NCBI GenBank assembly: GCA_019242475.1
Contig: JAFAVK010000001.1
Span: 1 to 63,808, forward strand
Length of the DNA stretch: 63,808 nt
Reading direction: 5' to 3'
Origin: Acidobacteriota bacterium
GTDB lineage: Bacteria > Acidobacteriota > Blastocatellia > Pyrinomonadales > Pyrinomonadaceae
A program made the translations under genes and the position numbers. Position 1 is the stretch's first letter. Every line of letters starts with the position of its first letter. The notes under the pieces were generated by a model. That model was not told the origin of the DNA. It made no database searches and worked only from the letters and a program-made list of their open reading frames with translations. Of the stretch, positions 18,375 to 27,527 are shown piece after piece.

Positions 18375-20117
18375 TTGAGCCGAACCTTGTCCGCGCCCGC
18401 AGCACCCGCCACGAACGCGCCCGTCCGGCCCGAACTCTTCCCGGGGCAGGTGGTAGGCACGACGAGCCGCGCGCTCGTGGTGACGGCGCTGGCGCTCTTC
18501 CTGCTGGTCGGCTTCGGCCTGCGCGCCTACCGGCTCGGCGCGGAGAGCCTGAGCGAGGACGAGCTGAACAAGGTGCGCGCCGTGGCCGAGTACCGCGAGC
18601 GCGGCCTGACCCCCGCGAACGGCGAGCACCCCTTCCTGATGAAGGCGCTGCTGGCGGTGAGCATCGTCGCCTCCGAGGGCTGGAACTCGACGGCGGTCGC
18701 GCGCCGGAGCCCGCAGCTTCAAGTCTCGACCGAGACGGCCGCGCGCCTGCCGGGCGCCGTCCTCGGCGCGCTCACTTCCCTCCTCATCTTCCTCGTCACG
18801 CGCGAACTCTTCGGGGCGGAGGTGGCGCTGCTCGCGGCGGCGCTCTGGGCCTTCGACCCGGCGGCCGTCGGCTTCAACCGCATCGCGAAGGAGGACACCT
18901 TCCTCGTCTTCTTCTTCCTGCTCGGCAACGTCTTCTGGCTGCGCGGGCAGAAGGTGGCCGAGGAGGGTCTGCGTAAACCGGAACCCTTCTACTGGGCGAC
19001 GGCCGCCTGCTTCGGCGCGATGATGGCCTCGAAGTACGTGCCCCACTTCCTCGCCATCAGCGGCGCCTACTACTACGCCTTCCAGGGGGTGCCCGCGACG
19101 CGCTGGCGGATGGGGAAGAAGAGGTGGCTCGTCTGGTTCGCGGTGCTGGGCGTCGCGTTCGTCATCTGCAACCCGACGATCCTTCTGCCGGGCACCTGGC
19201 AGGAGATGAGGACGTTCGCGGGCGAGAAGCGGATCGGGCACGACGCTTACGAGTTCCTCGGCCACCTCTACGGCAACCAGATGACGCTGTGGCTGCGCGG
19301 CTCGCCCTGGTACTTCTACTACGTCTTCATGGCGGTGAAGCTGCCCTTCATGGTGCTCGTCGGCTGCGCCGCGGGCCTCCCGCTGCTCTTCCGCCGGCGC
19401 CTGGGCGACGGCCGCTACTTCCTGCTCTTCTGGCTCTTCTTCTGGTTCTTCCCCTTCACGTTTCTCGGCGGGAAGTTCACGCGCTATTTCACCTTCGTGC
19501 TGCCGGCCGTCCTGATGACCTCGGCCGTCGGGCTCTGCTACCTCGCGGGGCTCGTCGCACGCGCCGTGTCGAAGCGGCCCGGCGGCCCGGCGCGTGCGGG
19601 TTACGAGCGCCTCGGGCTCGGGCTCGTCGCCTTGCTCTCGCTCTTCGCGTCGGTGAAGGCGGCGCCGCACTACAGGCTCTACACGAACTTCGTCGGCGGC
19701 GGCGAGGCGCGCGCCGGGAGCTACTTCCCGCACGACGAGTTCTACGACGCGAGCACGCGCGACATCGCCGACGCCGTCGCGGCCCTCGCGCCGCAGGGCG
19801 CGCGCGTGGCGAGCGAGACGCCGGAGCTGCTCTCGTACTACGCGCACCTCGCCGGGCGCGACGACCTGCGCTCGGTCTCCCTCTCCGACCGCGCGGCGCT
19901 CGGAGAGTTCCGGCCGGGCGACGTGGTCGTCGTCGCGCGCGGCCGCCGCTACTTCAGCAACGACGAGTTAACGTCGCGGCTCGAAGCGGCGTCACAACCC
20001 GCGGCGAACATTTCGCTCGGGCGCGTGCCCTCGGCGCGCGTCTACAAACTGGATGACGCCACGTTCGGCGCGTTCGAGGAGGTCGTCGGCGATGGCATTC
20101 AGAACCACCCGCAGTAG
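18375..20117 (+). CDS. GT39/ArnT-type multi-pass membrane glycosyltransferase
   Basis: GT-C fold glycosyltransferase that uses a polyprenyl-phosphate sugar and faces the periplasm. The 580 residues have about ten hydrophobic helices. The first loop carries the acidic SEDEL pair and EHPFLMK, matching the catalytic loop of protein mannosyltransferases. It may O-glycosylate exported proteins or modify lipids; the acceptor is not visible. The start is a TTG at 18375 with GGAGA very close upstream; a second TTG at 18387 has better spacing, so the first few residues are uncertain. Located just after the FHA-protease gene in the same direction. Confidence 0.82.
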   Translation: MSRTLSAPAAPATNAPVRPELFPGQVVGTTSRALVVTALALFLLVGFGLRAYRLGAESLSEDELNKVRAVAEYRERGLTPANGEHPFLMKALLAVSIVASEGWNSTAVARRSPQLQVSTETAARLPGAVLGALTSLLIFLVTRELFGAEVALLAAALWAFDPAAVGFNRIAKEDTFLVFFFLLGNVFWLRGQKVAEEGLRKPEPFYWATAACFGAMMASKYVPHFLAISGAYYYAFQGVPATRWRMGKKRWLVWFAVLGVAFVICNPTILLPGTWQEMRTFAGEKRIGHDAYEFLGHLYGNQMTLWLRGSPWYFYYVFMAVKLPFMVLVGCAAGLPLLFRRRLGDGRYFLLFWLFFWFFPFTFLGGKFTRYFTFVLPAVLMTSAVGLCYLAGLVARAVSKRPGGPARAGYERLGLGLVALLSLFASVKAAPHYRLYTNFVGGGEARAGSYFPHDEFYDASTRDIADAVAALAPQGARVASETPELLSYYAHLAGRDDLRSVSLSDRAALGEFRPGDVVVVARGRRYFSNDELTSRLEAASQPAANISLGRVPSARVYKLDDATFGAFEEVVGDGIQNHPQ

Positions 20118-20408
20118 CGGGCGACATCGCCCCGGCCGCGGTCGCGCTCATTTAAATGGCAACACTGCCGGTATGTGGGAGCATCGCAAGCTTTGACGAA
20201 GAGCGACAAATTCTCATCAGGAATGAAGTGCGCGCGGCGGCCGAGTTCGTGTAGATTGTTTTTGCAGGCGGAACGTCGGTTGCTCTCTTGAGCCGTGAGG
20301 CTTTGTGAGACGCGCGGGGCGCAGCATTTCGACTCCCGTCGAGGCGCCGCGCGCAGTCTTATCGCTCCGACAGGAGCTTCTGGATGAACATAGGGGACGT
20401 TTGAGGAC

Positions 20409-22463
20409 ATGGAGACTGTTTCCCGGATGCGCCGGGCGAAAAAGTACCTGACGCTCGCGCTGACTCTCTTCATCCTCGCGGGGCAACTGCCGCTCGCTTC
20501 GGCGCGGCAGGTTCAAATCGCCCCCGCCATCAAGAGCGAGGACGCGCTCCCGCGCAAGCCCACCGGCCCCTCGCCCTTCCGCATCGAGACGCTGCCCGTC
20601 GGCCAGGACGCGCAGCTCCTGACCGTCTTCGGCCGGCTCGACGTGCTGCTGGACGCCGCCTCCCAGCCGGAGGAGGTGCCGCTCGTCTCCATCCTCCGCG
20701 ACACGCTCGGCGACGCCGACCCCGAGAACGACCGGCTGCGCCAGGTCTGGATGCTCACCTACACGCGCCCGACGGCGATGCAGCGCGCCGCCTCGGCCGT
20801 CCCCTTCCTCTACGGCCGCGTCGGCGACAAGAAGAGCACGAGCAAAGGCGTGCCGCCGCCCGTCATCGACCTCGCCGACCCGAAGCGAGACATCTGGAGC
20901 CGCTTCATGTGGCTCGCGCTCCAGAACGTCGTCTTCAACCCCTACGGCGTCGCCGCGAAGGCTTCGACCTCGGCGCTGCGCCGCAACTCGGAGCGCTACC
21001 GGCAGGCGCACATCCTCCGCGCGCTCGCCATCCTCTCGCTCTACGAGGCCGAGACCGGCGCGGAGTCCGCCTTCACGCCGGCCGAGTCGGCCGAGATGCA
21101 GGCGCGGCTGATGTTGACGAGCAAGACCTTCGGCGGCCTCATCGACGACGCCTATCTCGACGAAGTCCTGCGCCGGCAGAACACCGCGACGCTCGACACG
21201 CGCGGCCACAACTGGGAGTTGCTCCGCCAGCGCGCGGAGGCCGAGGGGCTCTACTTCGAGCCGCTGACCATGCCCGACGGCCAGCCCACGCACGCCATCC
21301 TCTACGTCGCGCGCGAAGACTTGCAAAAGAACAAGGGTCGCAAGTTCGGCAGCCGCTTCCTCAACATCAAGAGCCCCTGGGACGACTCGCGCCTCGCGCG
21401 CTGGGACGGCTACACCGAGACGCGCTACGCGGACGGCGAAGGGCGCCCCGTCGCCGCCGGGATGGAGGGCGCGCGCCAGCTCGACCTGATCCCGCTCGCG
21501 CTCTACGGGCTCGACTTCCCCAAAATCCCCGCGCTGCTCGTGGACTTCCGCGACCACCTCAACCCGAAGCGGCGCGAGATATCGCACCGCGTCATCGAGG
21601 ACGTGGCGCGCAACGTCCTCTCGCTCTCGCGCTACGGCGACGTGCACTACTTCCTCGGCCGCACGGTCTTCGACTTCGTCACCAGCCGCCGCGGCATCGA
21701 CGTGAACCAGCCGACGCGCCTGCGCGCCTACTCGCAGCTCAAGCTCCTGCTCTCGCTCGACCGGACGCTCGACCGCGACCTGCGCGAAGAGATCGCGGGC
21801 CGCGTCGAGTCGGTCTCGCTCAACCCGCTTGAGAACGACCTCGAAGCCGAGGCGCGGCTCGCGCGCCAGCAGTACGCGGCGCTCGTGGCCGCGGCCAAAG
21901 ACCCCGGCGGGCTCGCGGCCCGCCTCGACCGCGACCGGCGCGAGGAGATGGTGCCGCTCGAACACGGCAAGACCGAGCGCGTGCTGCTGCGCTTCGCCAA
22001 CGTCCTGAGCCTCGGCCTCTACAAACACCGCGAGCCGGCCGCGCCCGAGTCCGTCCGGCAGAACCTCGACGCCGAGCGCCGGCTCGCCTACCACAAGCGT
22101 TTCCTGCAAGAGGTGGCGAAGTCAACGCCGGTCGTCGAGGTCGTCTGGAACATCGAGGACGTGCGCCGGAGTCTGCGCTACGTCGCCGCCTCCGACACGC
22201 GCGGCGACGCCGGCGCCGCCCGCGCCGCGGCCAAAATCTTCGCGCAGACCGGCGACGCCGAGGCGCGCCGCCTCAGCCTCGAATGCCTCTACCGCATCAA
22301 CAACGAGGCCGCGAAGACCGCGCTGCTGCGCATCTACCAGACGCCCGGCGTCGAGCCCGAGCTGCGCAGCCTGACGGCCGACTACCTGCGCAACGCCCTG
22401 CGCGAAGAGCAGCGCATCGCCCCCGAGGACGCCCGCGCCATCATCGCCGCCATCGGTCAATAA
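20409..22463 (+). CDS. Large secreted protein of unknown function with a helical-repeat C terminus
   Basis: 684 residues. A signal peptide (AKKYLTLALTLFILAGQLPLASA) is followed by a soluble body with no catalytic motif I recognise. Residues about 600-680 form short helical pairs of the HEAT type (AAAKIFAQTGDAEARRLSLE and following). It lies 56 bases upstream of a phosphodiesterase gene and a flippase/FtsX fusion gene, all codirectional, so it may be part of one envelope or lipid-related unit. An alternative start, ATG 20427, gives a more compact signal peptide. The 290 bases before it contain no recognisable gene. Confidence 0.6.
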   Translation: METVSRMRRAKKYLTLALTLFILAGQLPLASARQVQIAPAIKSEDALPRKPTGPSPFRIETLPVGQDAQLLTVFGRLDVLLDAASQPEEVPLVSILRDTLGDADPENDRLRQVWMLTYTRPTAMQRAASAVPFLYGRVGDKKSTSKGVPPPVIDLADPKRDIWSRFMWLALQNVVFNPYGVAAKASTSALRRNSERYRQAHILRALAILSLYEAETGAESAFTPAESAEMQARLMLTSKTFGGLIDDAYLDEVLRRQNTATLDTRGHNWELLRQRAEAEGLYFEPLTMPDGQPTHAILYVAREDLQKNKGRKFGSRFLNIKSPWDDSRLARWDGYTETRYADGEGRPVAAGMEGARQLDLIPLALYGLDFPKIPALLVDFRDHLNPKRREISHRVIEDVARNVLSLSRYGDVHYFLGRTVFDFVTSRRGIDVNQPTRLRAYSQLKLLLSLDRTLDRDLREEIAGRVESVSLNPLENDLEAEARLARQQYAALVAAAKDPGGLAARLDRDRREEMVPLEHGKTERVLLRFANVLSLGLYKHREPAAPESVRQNLDAERRLAYHKRFLQEVAKSTPVVEVVWNIEDVRRSLRYVAASDTRGDAGAARAAAKIFAQTGDAEARRLSLECLYRINNEAAKTALLRIYQTPGVEPELRSLTADYLRNALREEQRIAPEDARAIIAAIGQ

Positions 22464-22519
22464 GGATTCACTTTTGAGGTAGAATCGGCGGCAGGAATAG
22501 TTCACACGGATGGAGTTGA

Positions 22520-25078
22520 GTGCCCGAAGGTCTCTTTAACAAACTGAGCCGCTGTCTCGTCCGCCGCCTCGCGCTCGCGGCCGTCGCCGCCTTCGCGCTG
22601 TCCGCACACTCCGCGGCCCTCGCCGCGAGCGCGAAGCGCGTCGTCGTCATCAAGGTGGACGGCCTGCCGCACGACACGGTCGAGCGCTTCGTCCGCCGGC
22701 GCGACCCGCGCACGGGCAAGAGCCTGCTCCCCTGGTTCGAGCATGTCTTCTACGAGCGCGGCACACGGCTCGAAAACTTCTACGTGCGCGGGATGAGCCT
22801 CTCGGGGCCTTCCTGGTCGCTCCTCGACACGGGGCAGCATCTCCAGATCAAGGGCAACGTCGAGTTCGACCGCTACACGCTCCACTCCTACGACTACCTC
22901 AACTTCATCCCCTTCTGGGTCGCCAACGTCGGCGGCGTGCGCGTGGACATGCCGGGGCCGGAGCTGCTCGACGAGGTCGGCGTCCCGCTCCTCGCCGACG
23001 CCTACCCCTACGAGCAGCGCTACCTCAGCTTCCAGCTCTACCAGCGCGGCACGCGTTGGACGACGCTCCAGCGGGGACTTCAGAACAAGTTCGCCAAGTC
23101 GCCCGGCGAGCTGTTCGACGAGTGGCAGATGGGCATCGGCGGCCGCGACATTATCAGCATGCAGATGGAGCGCGAGCTGGTCGAGAAGCTGCAAGACCCG
23201 AAGGTGCGCTACCTCGACCTCTACACGGCCGACTTCGACCACGCCGCGCACCACAACCGCGACGAGGCGACGCAGTTCGCCGCCCTGCGCGAGCTTGACG
23301 CCCTGGTCGGCCGCCTCTGGACGGCCATCCAGCAGACGCCCGAGGCCGCCGACACCGCGCTCGTCCTCGTCTCCGACCACGGCACCAACACCGACGAGCG
23401 CGTCTACAGCCAGGGCTACAACCTCGTCAAGTTCCTCGGCTCGGCCGCGGGCGGCGGCCACCACGTCGTCACCAAGCGCCGGCTCCTGAACGACTACGCG
23501 CTCAAGGGAATCTACCCGCTCATCCCGCTCATCTACACGACGACCGAGGACTCGTTCTACCTCAAGGGCCAGAGCACTTCGTACCCGACGGCCCTCGTCG
23601 ATTTCGACGGCAACGAGCGCGCCTCGATCCACCTCCGCGACAGCGACCTCAACCTGATTCACATCCTCCTGCAACAGCTCAAGCGCGGCGACCTCGCCAA
23701 AGACGCGCGCCGCGCCGCGACCAACGCGCTCTTCGCCACCATCGACCGCCGCCGGCCGGGCTGGCAGCGCACGCTCGAAGAGATGCGCGAAGAGATGGGC
23801 GCCCTGCACCGGCTCATCGAGCGCCAGCGCGCCGTCGTCGCCGCGCAGCCGAAGAAGTTTACGAAGGAGGACGCAGACCTCGGGCGCGACCGCGAGGCCA
23901 GGCGCGAGTTCGCGCGGCTCGACTCCTGGTCGGCCGACGAGCGCGAGTACGCGGCCTATTTGCAAACGCTCGCCGACCTCCTCACGCTCGACCCCGCGCG
24001 CCTGAACCCTTCGGCCGTCGTGATCGAGAACCTCATCCCGAAGGGCGCGATGGGCGACCACAACACGCTCCACGAGTTGCAGAACTACGTCGTCGGCCCC
24101 GCCCCGGGCGGCCTCGTGCTCGCGCCCGACGGCTCGCTCGACATGGAGAAGAGCTTCCGCCGCGTCAACTACTTCTCGCTCCTCGGCGACATCAGCGTCC
24201 GCAACAACGTGCAGCCCGGCGTCGAGAACCGCCCCGTCGATTTCGTCGCCGTCCGCGTCCCCGAAGAGTCGCTGCGCGGCGCGCTGCAACCAGACGAGCG
24301 GCCCGACCAGGCCGTCTGGCTCTACGGCGACCCCGACCGTCAGGCGCTCATCCTCGCGCGCGAGGAGGGCAGCCAGCTTAAACTGCGCTACCTCCCCGTC
24401 TCGAACCTCAGGCAGTCTCCGGACGGCCGCGTCACCTTCGAGCGCGCGGGCTGGCGCGCTCGATTGCCGCTCAAGCTCTGGGAGGACGCGCGACTCGCCC
24501 CGCCCGCGGGCGAAGACCGAAGCCGCTGGCTCTCGGGCTGGCACACCGACGTCGAGTGGCTGCGCGCCACGCACCTGACGAACTACTCGAACGCCGTCGT
24601 CGGCCTGCACGAACAACTCGCCCGCCACGTCGTCGAGGGCACGGACGTTGACGCGCCGAACCTCTCGGCGGACGAACGTCTCATCCGCCGCTACCGCCTG
24701 CGCCAGCGCGTGCTGGTCGAGACCGACCTCCTCATCCTCGCCAACGACCACTGGAACTTCGACGTGCGCGGCTTCAACCCCGGCGGCAACCACGGCTCCT
24801 TCTTCCGCGTCTCGACGCACTCGACGTTCATGCTCGCGGGCGGGGACTCGACACACATCCCGCGCGGCCTCGCGGTCGAAGAGCCTTACGACTCCCTGAC
24901 CCTGGCGCCGACGCTGCTCGCGCTGACGGGGCAGCTCGCAGAGGGCGAGCGCCCCGTCCCAGTCCTCTGGCGGCAGGGCTTCCGCCAGTTCCCCGGCCGC
25001 GTCGTCCGCGAACTCTTCGAACGGCAGCCGGACGCCGCCCCCTTCGCCGACACCACGGGGCCGGAGGTCAGGCGTTGA
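22520..25078 (+). CDS. Exported type I phosphodiesterase/nucleotide pyrophosphatase-like hydrolase
   Basis: Alkaline-phosphatase-superfamily metallohydrolase, probably periplasmic, cleaving phosphodiesters or phosphate monoesters. After a signal peptide (to about residue 37) comes VVVIKVDGLP with metal ligand D47, a nucleophile region MSLSGPSWS (S98 likely), and later YTADFDHAAHH and LVSDHGTNTD, which supply the other metal ligands; a third histidine-containing NHGSFFR is near residue 758. At 852 residues it is far longer than the catalytic core, with a large insert after residue 350. The start is GTG 22520 with GGAG just upstream. The next gene overlaps its stop by four bases. Confidence 0.75.
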   Translation: MPEGLFNKLSRCLVRRLALAAVAAFALSAHSAALAASAKRVVVIKVDGLPHDTVERFVRRRDPRTGKSLLPWFEHVFYERGTRLENFYVRGMSLSGPSWSLLDTGQHLQIKGNVEFDRYTLHSYDYLNFIPFWVANVGGVRVDMPGPELLDEVGVPLLADAYPYEQRYLSFQLYQRGTRWTTLQRGLQNKFAKSPGELFDEWQMGIGGRDIISMQMERELVEKLQDPKVRYLDLYTADFDHAAHHNRDEATQFAALRELDALVGRLWTAIQQTPEAADTALVLVSDHGTNTDERVYSQGYNLVKFLGSAAGGGHHVVTKRRLLNDYALKGIYPLIPLIYTTTEDSFYLKGQSTSYPTALVDFDGNERASIHLRDSDLNLIHILLQQLKRGDLAKDARRAATNALFATIDRRRPGWQRTLEEMREEMGALHRLIERQRAVVAAQPKKFTKEDADLGRDREARREFARLDSWSADEREYAAYLQTLADLLTLDPARLNPSAVVIENLIPKGAMGDHNTLHELQNYVVGPAPGGLVLAPDGSLDMEKSFRRVNYFSLLGDISVRNNVQPGVENRPVDFVAVRVPEESLRGALQPDERPDQAVWLYGDPDRQALILAREEGSQLKLRYLPVSNLRQSPDGRVTFERAGWRARLPLKLWEDARLAPPAGEDRSRWLSGWHTDVEWLRATHLTNYSNAVVGLHEQLARHVVEGTDVDAPNLSADERLIRRYRLRQRVLVETDLLILANDHWNFDVRGFNPGGNHGSFFRVSTHSTFMLAGGDSTHIPRGLAVEEPYDSLTLAPTLLALTGQLAEGERPVPVLWRQGFRQFPGRVVRELFERQPDAAPFADTTGPEVRR

Positions 25079-27297
25079 CGGCCGCGCGCGGGCAGGACGA
25101 GGTCGGCCGCGAAGACCTCTTCGAGGCGGAGATTCACATCACCGCCGACACGGGCGACCCCGAACGGAAGCGGCGCGGCTGGCTCTTCTACGTCCACATC
25201 CTCGCCTTCCTCTTCGGCGCGACGCTCCTCGTCCTGCTCATCCGCGCCGTCGGCGTCGAGCCCATCTTCCAGGCGCTCGGCCAGATACACTACGGCTTCT
25301 TCATCCTGCTCGCGCTCGCGGGCACGCGCCACGCGCTGCGCTCCTTCTCGATGCGCATCGCCGTCCCGCGCCAGCACCGCCGCTTCAGCTTCTGGCAGGC
25401 CTACACGACGCGCCTCGCCGGCGAGACCATCAGCTTCTTCACCTTCACCGGCCCCGTCCTCGGCGAGGCGACGAAGGCAGCGATCCTGCGCAAGCGCGTC
25501 CCGACGAAGGCGGCCGTGCAGGCTCTGGCGGTGGACAACCTGCTCTACAACCTCTCGGTCGCCGTCTTCATCGCCAGCGGCGCGTTCGTCATGCTGCTCA
25601 CCTACGACCTGCCCGTCGGCGCGCGCCTGCCGCTCTTCGGCATCGCCGCCGGCATGGCGCTCGTCATCGGGCTGGTGGCGTGGGCCGTCGTCTCGGACGT
25701 GATGCCGGTGACGGCGGCGGTCGATTTTTTCATCCGGCGCGGGTGGAAGGCGAAGTGGTTCGGGACGAAGCGCGGCCACTTCCACGAGGTCGAGCAGAAC
25801 GTCTACGACTTCTACAAGGAGCGCCCCCGCACGTTCTTCACCATGCTCGCGTGCGACTTCCTCTCGCACGCGACGACCGTGGCCGAGGTGGCGGCCGTCC
25901 TCTGGATGCTCGGCTTTGAGCCCGCCGTCGGCGTGTCGTACATTATCGACTCGCTGACGAAGGTCATTAACCTCGTCTTCAGCTTCGTGCCCGCGACCAT
26001 CGGCGTCTACGAGGGCGGCACGGGCTTCATCCTGCACACGCTCGGCTACATGGTGGCGACCGGGCTGACCATCGGCATCGTGCGCAAGGCGAGCATGATC
26101 GTGTGGGCGCTCGTCGGGCTCGTGATGCTCGTCCGGCACACCGCGCCCGAGGCGCTGCGGAAGGCGATGGAGCGCAACCCGCGACTGCGAGAAGTTATGG
26201 ACAACCTGGTTCTCTCGAACATGACGCACCGCCCGGCGCGCACCTTCGTCAGCATCCTCGGCGTGGCGGTCGGCGTGCTGCTGATCGCCTTCACCGTCGG
26301 GCTCGCGCACGGCGTCTTGCGCGAGCGCGGGCGGCGCGAGTCCGAGGTCGGCGCCGAGATCATGATGCGCGCCGCGGGCTCGACCGGCTTCGGCGCGCAG
26401 CGCTTCGCCATGCCGGTCTCGCGCGCCGCGGAGGTGCAGGCCGTCCCCGGCGTGCGCGTCGCCTGCCCGGCGGCGCAGACCACCGACACGAGCGACTCCG
26501 GCTTCGGCATGCGCGTCATCGACGGCATCGACTACGACTGCTACGCGCGCATGTCGGGCCTGCACGTCGTCGAGGGCGGCGCGCTCGCGCGCGGCGACGA
26601 GGCCGTCGTGGACGAGGTCTGGAAGGAGCAGCGCAAGGCGAAGCTCGGCGACCCGGTCAAGCTCTTCGGCCGCGACTTCAAGCTCGTCGGCTTCTACGAG
26701 CCGCCCGGCGGGGCGCGCATCAAGGTGCCGCTCTCGACGATGCAGGAGCAGGCGGGCGTCGAGGACGGCGCCTTCTGCACGACCGTGCTCGTCTCGGTCA
26801 GCAACCCGGCCGAGCAGGACGCGGTGGCCGAGCGCATCCACAACGCCTTCCCCGAAGACCAGATCATCTTCACGCGCGACCTGCCCGAGCTGTACGCTTC
26901 GAGCGTGCCCGCGCTCGACGTGTTCATCGACGTGGTCGTCGGCGTCGCCGCCGTCATCAGCATGCTCGTCATCCTGCTCGCCATGTACACGACTGTCACC
27001 GAGCGCACGCGCCAGATCGGCGTCCTGAAGTCCCTGGGGATGTCGAACGCAAGCGTGGCGTGGGTCATCGAGCAGGAGGCTCTGGCCGTGAGCGTGCTCG
27101 GCGTCCTGCTCGGCGTGGTGCTGACGCTCCTCGCGCGCTTCGTGGTGATGCGCACGACCTCGCTCACCGTGGACATCGAGCCGCGCTGGCTCCTCGCCGC
27201 GCTCGCCATCGGCCTGCTCGGCGGCACGCTCGGCGCCCTCTACCCCGCCCTGCGCGCCGCGCGCCAGGACCCGGTGGACGCGCTGAGCTACGAATGA
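25075..27297 (+). CDS. Fusion of an LPG-flippase-like (UPF0104/YbhN) domain and an FtsX/MacB-type ABC permease
   Basis: 740-residue multi-pass inner-membrane protein. Residues about 35-365 resemble the flippase domain of lysylphosphatidylglycerol synthases (eight or so helices, with the conserved AGETISFFTFTGPVLGEATK and GVYEGGTGF segments). From about residue 383 it becomes an FtsX/MacB permease: a first helix (SILGVAVGVLLIAFTVGL), a large periplasmic domain (about 410-610), then three helices with TERTRQIGVLKSLG and ending ALRAARQDPVDALSYE. The start is TTG 25075, overlapping the previous stop (TTGA). No ABC ATPase is encoded nearby. The two halves are individually known; their joining may couple lipid movement to a mechanotransmitting permease (inference). 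Confidence 0.85.
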   Translation: MTAARGQDEVGREDLFEAEIHITADTGDPERKRRGWLFYVHILAFLFGATLLVLLIRAVGVEPIFQALGQIHYGFFILLALAGTRHALRSFSMRIAVPRQHRRFSFWQAYTTRLAGETISFFTFTGPVLGEATKAAILRKRVPTKAAVQALAVDNLLYNLSVAVFIASGAFVMLLTYDLPVGARLPLFGIAAGMALVIGLVAWAVVSDVMPVTAAVDFFIRRGWKAKWFGTKRGHFHEVEQNVYDFYKERPRTFFTMLACDFLSHATTVAEVAAVLWMLGFEPAVGVSYIIDSLTKVINLVFSFVPATIGVYEGGTGFILHTLGYMVATGLTIGIVRKASMIVWALVGLVMLVRHTAPEALRKAMERNPRLREVMDNLVLSNMTHRPARTFVSILGVAVGVLLIAFTVGLAHGVLRERGRRESEVGAEIMMRAAGSTGFGAQRFAMPVSRAAEVQAVPGVRVACPAAQTTDTSDSGFGMRVIDGIDYDCYARMSGLHVVEGGALARGDEAVVDEVWKEQRKAKLGDPVKLFGRDFKLVGFYEPPGGARIKVPLSTMQEQAGVEDGAFCTTVLVSVSNPAEQDAVAERIHNAFPEDQIIFTRDLPELYASSVPALDVFIDVVVGVAAVISMLVILLAMYTTVTERTRQIGVLKSLGMSNASVAWVIEQEALAVSVLGVLLGVVLTLLARFVVMRTTSLTVDIEPRWLLAALAIGLLGGTLGALYPALRAARQDPVDALSYE

Positions 27298-27298
27298 C

Positions 27299-27424
27299 GC
27301 CGGCTTCCGGCCTTGTCTGCACACGCTCCCGTCTGATTTGCGCCACTTCCGGCGGCGTCTGCACGGCGTCCCGCGGCCTCTGTACACGTTCCGGCGTGAG
27401 CGGAACGGCTTCCCGTTGCGTCCG
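27299..27424. repeat. Six degenerate 21-bp tandem repeats
   Basis: Six consecutive 21-base units fill the space right after the fusion-gene stop: 27299, 27320, 27341, 27362, 27383 and 27404 are unit starts. Shared positions are a CAC or AAC near the beginning, a central TCC(C/G)G and a terminal TCTG-like ending. On the minus strand one frame reads as heptapeptides of the type [RP][ED]xVQxx, but it has no start and crosses a terminator. It looks like an intergenic minisatellite. Confidence 0.75.
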
Positions 27425-27435
27425 AAACGGAAAAG

Positions 27436-27478
27436 GGAGGGGGTGACGAGAGACGCGCGGCCTCTCGTCACCCCCTCC
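27436..27478. terminator. Bidirectional terminator between convergent genes
   Basis: A perfect 17-bp stem (27436-27452 with 27462-27478) with a 9-base loop lies between the convergent flippase fusion and aminopeptidase genes. On the minus strand it is followed by CTTTTCC and on the plus strand by TTCTAC, so it can work for both, better for the minus-strand gene. Confidence 0.75.
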
Positions 27479-27527
27479 TTCTACATTCGACTGACGCCCT
27501 CCCTGACGGTCGGGCTTCCGCCCCGGA

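Noticed and set aside
27299..27424. CRISPR-like repeat array
   Set aside because: The 21-base units are directly adjacent with no unique spacers, and the units are degenerate; no cas genes are in the window.
22502..27471. Very long antisense open frames under the phosphodiesterase and flippase genes
   Set aside because: They are Arg/Ala/Val-rich, low-complexity shadows of very GC-rich coding DNA, have no known domain, and lie fully opposite genes with clear motifs. The same holds for the long antisense frames at 3477-5696 and 20217-22109.
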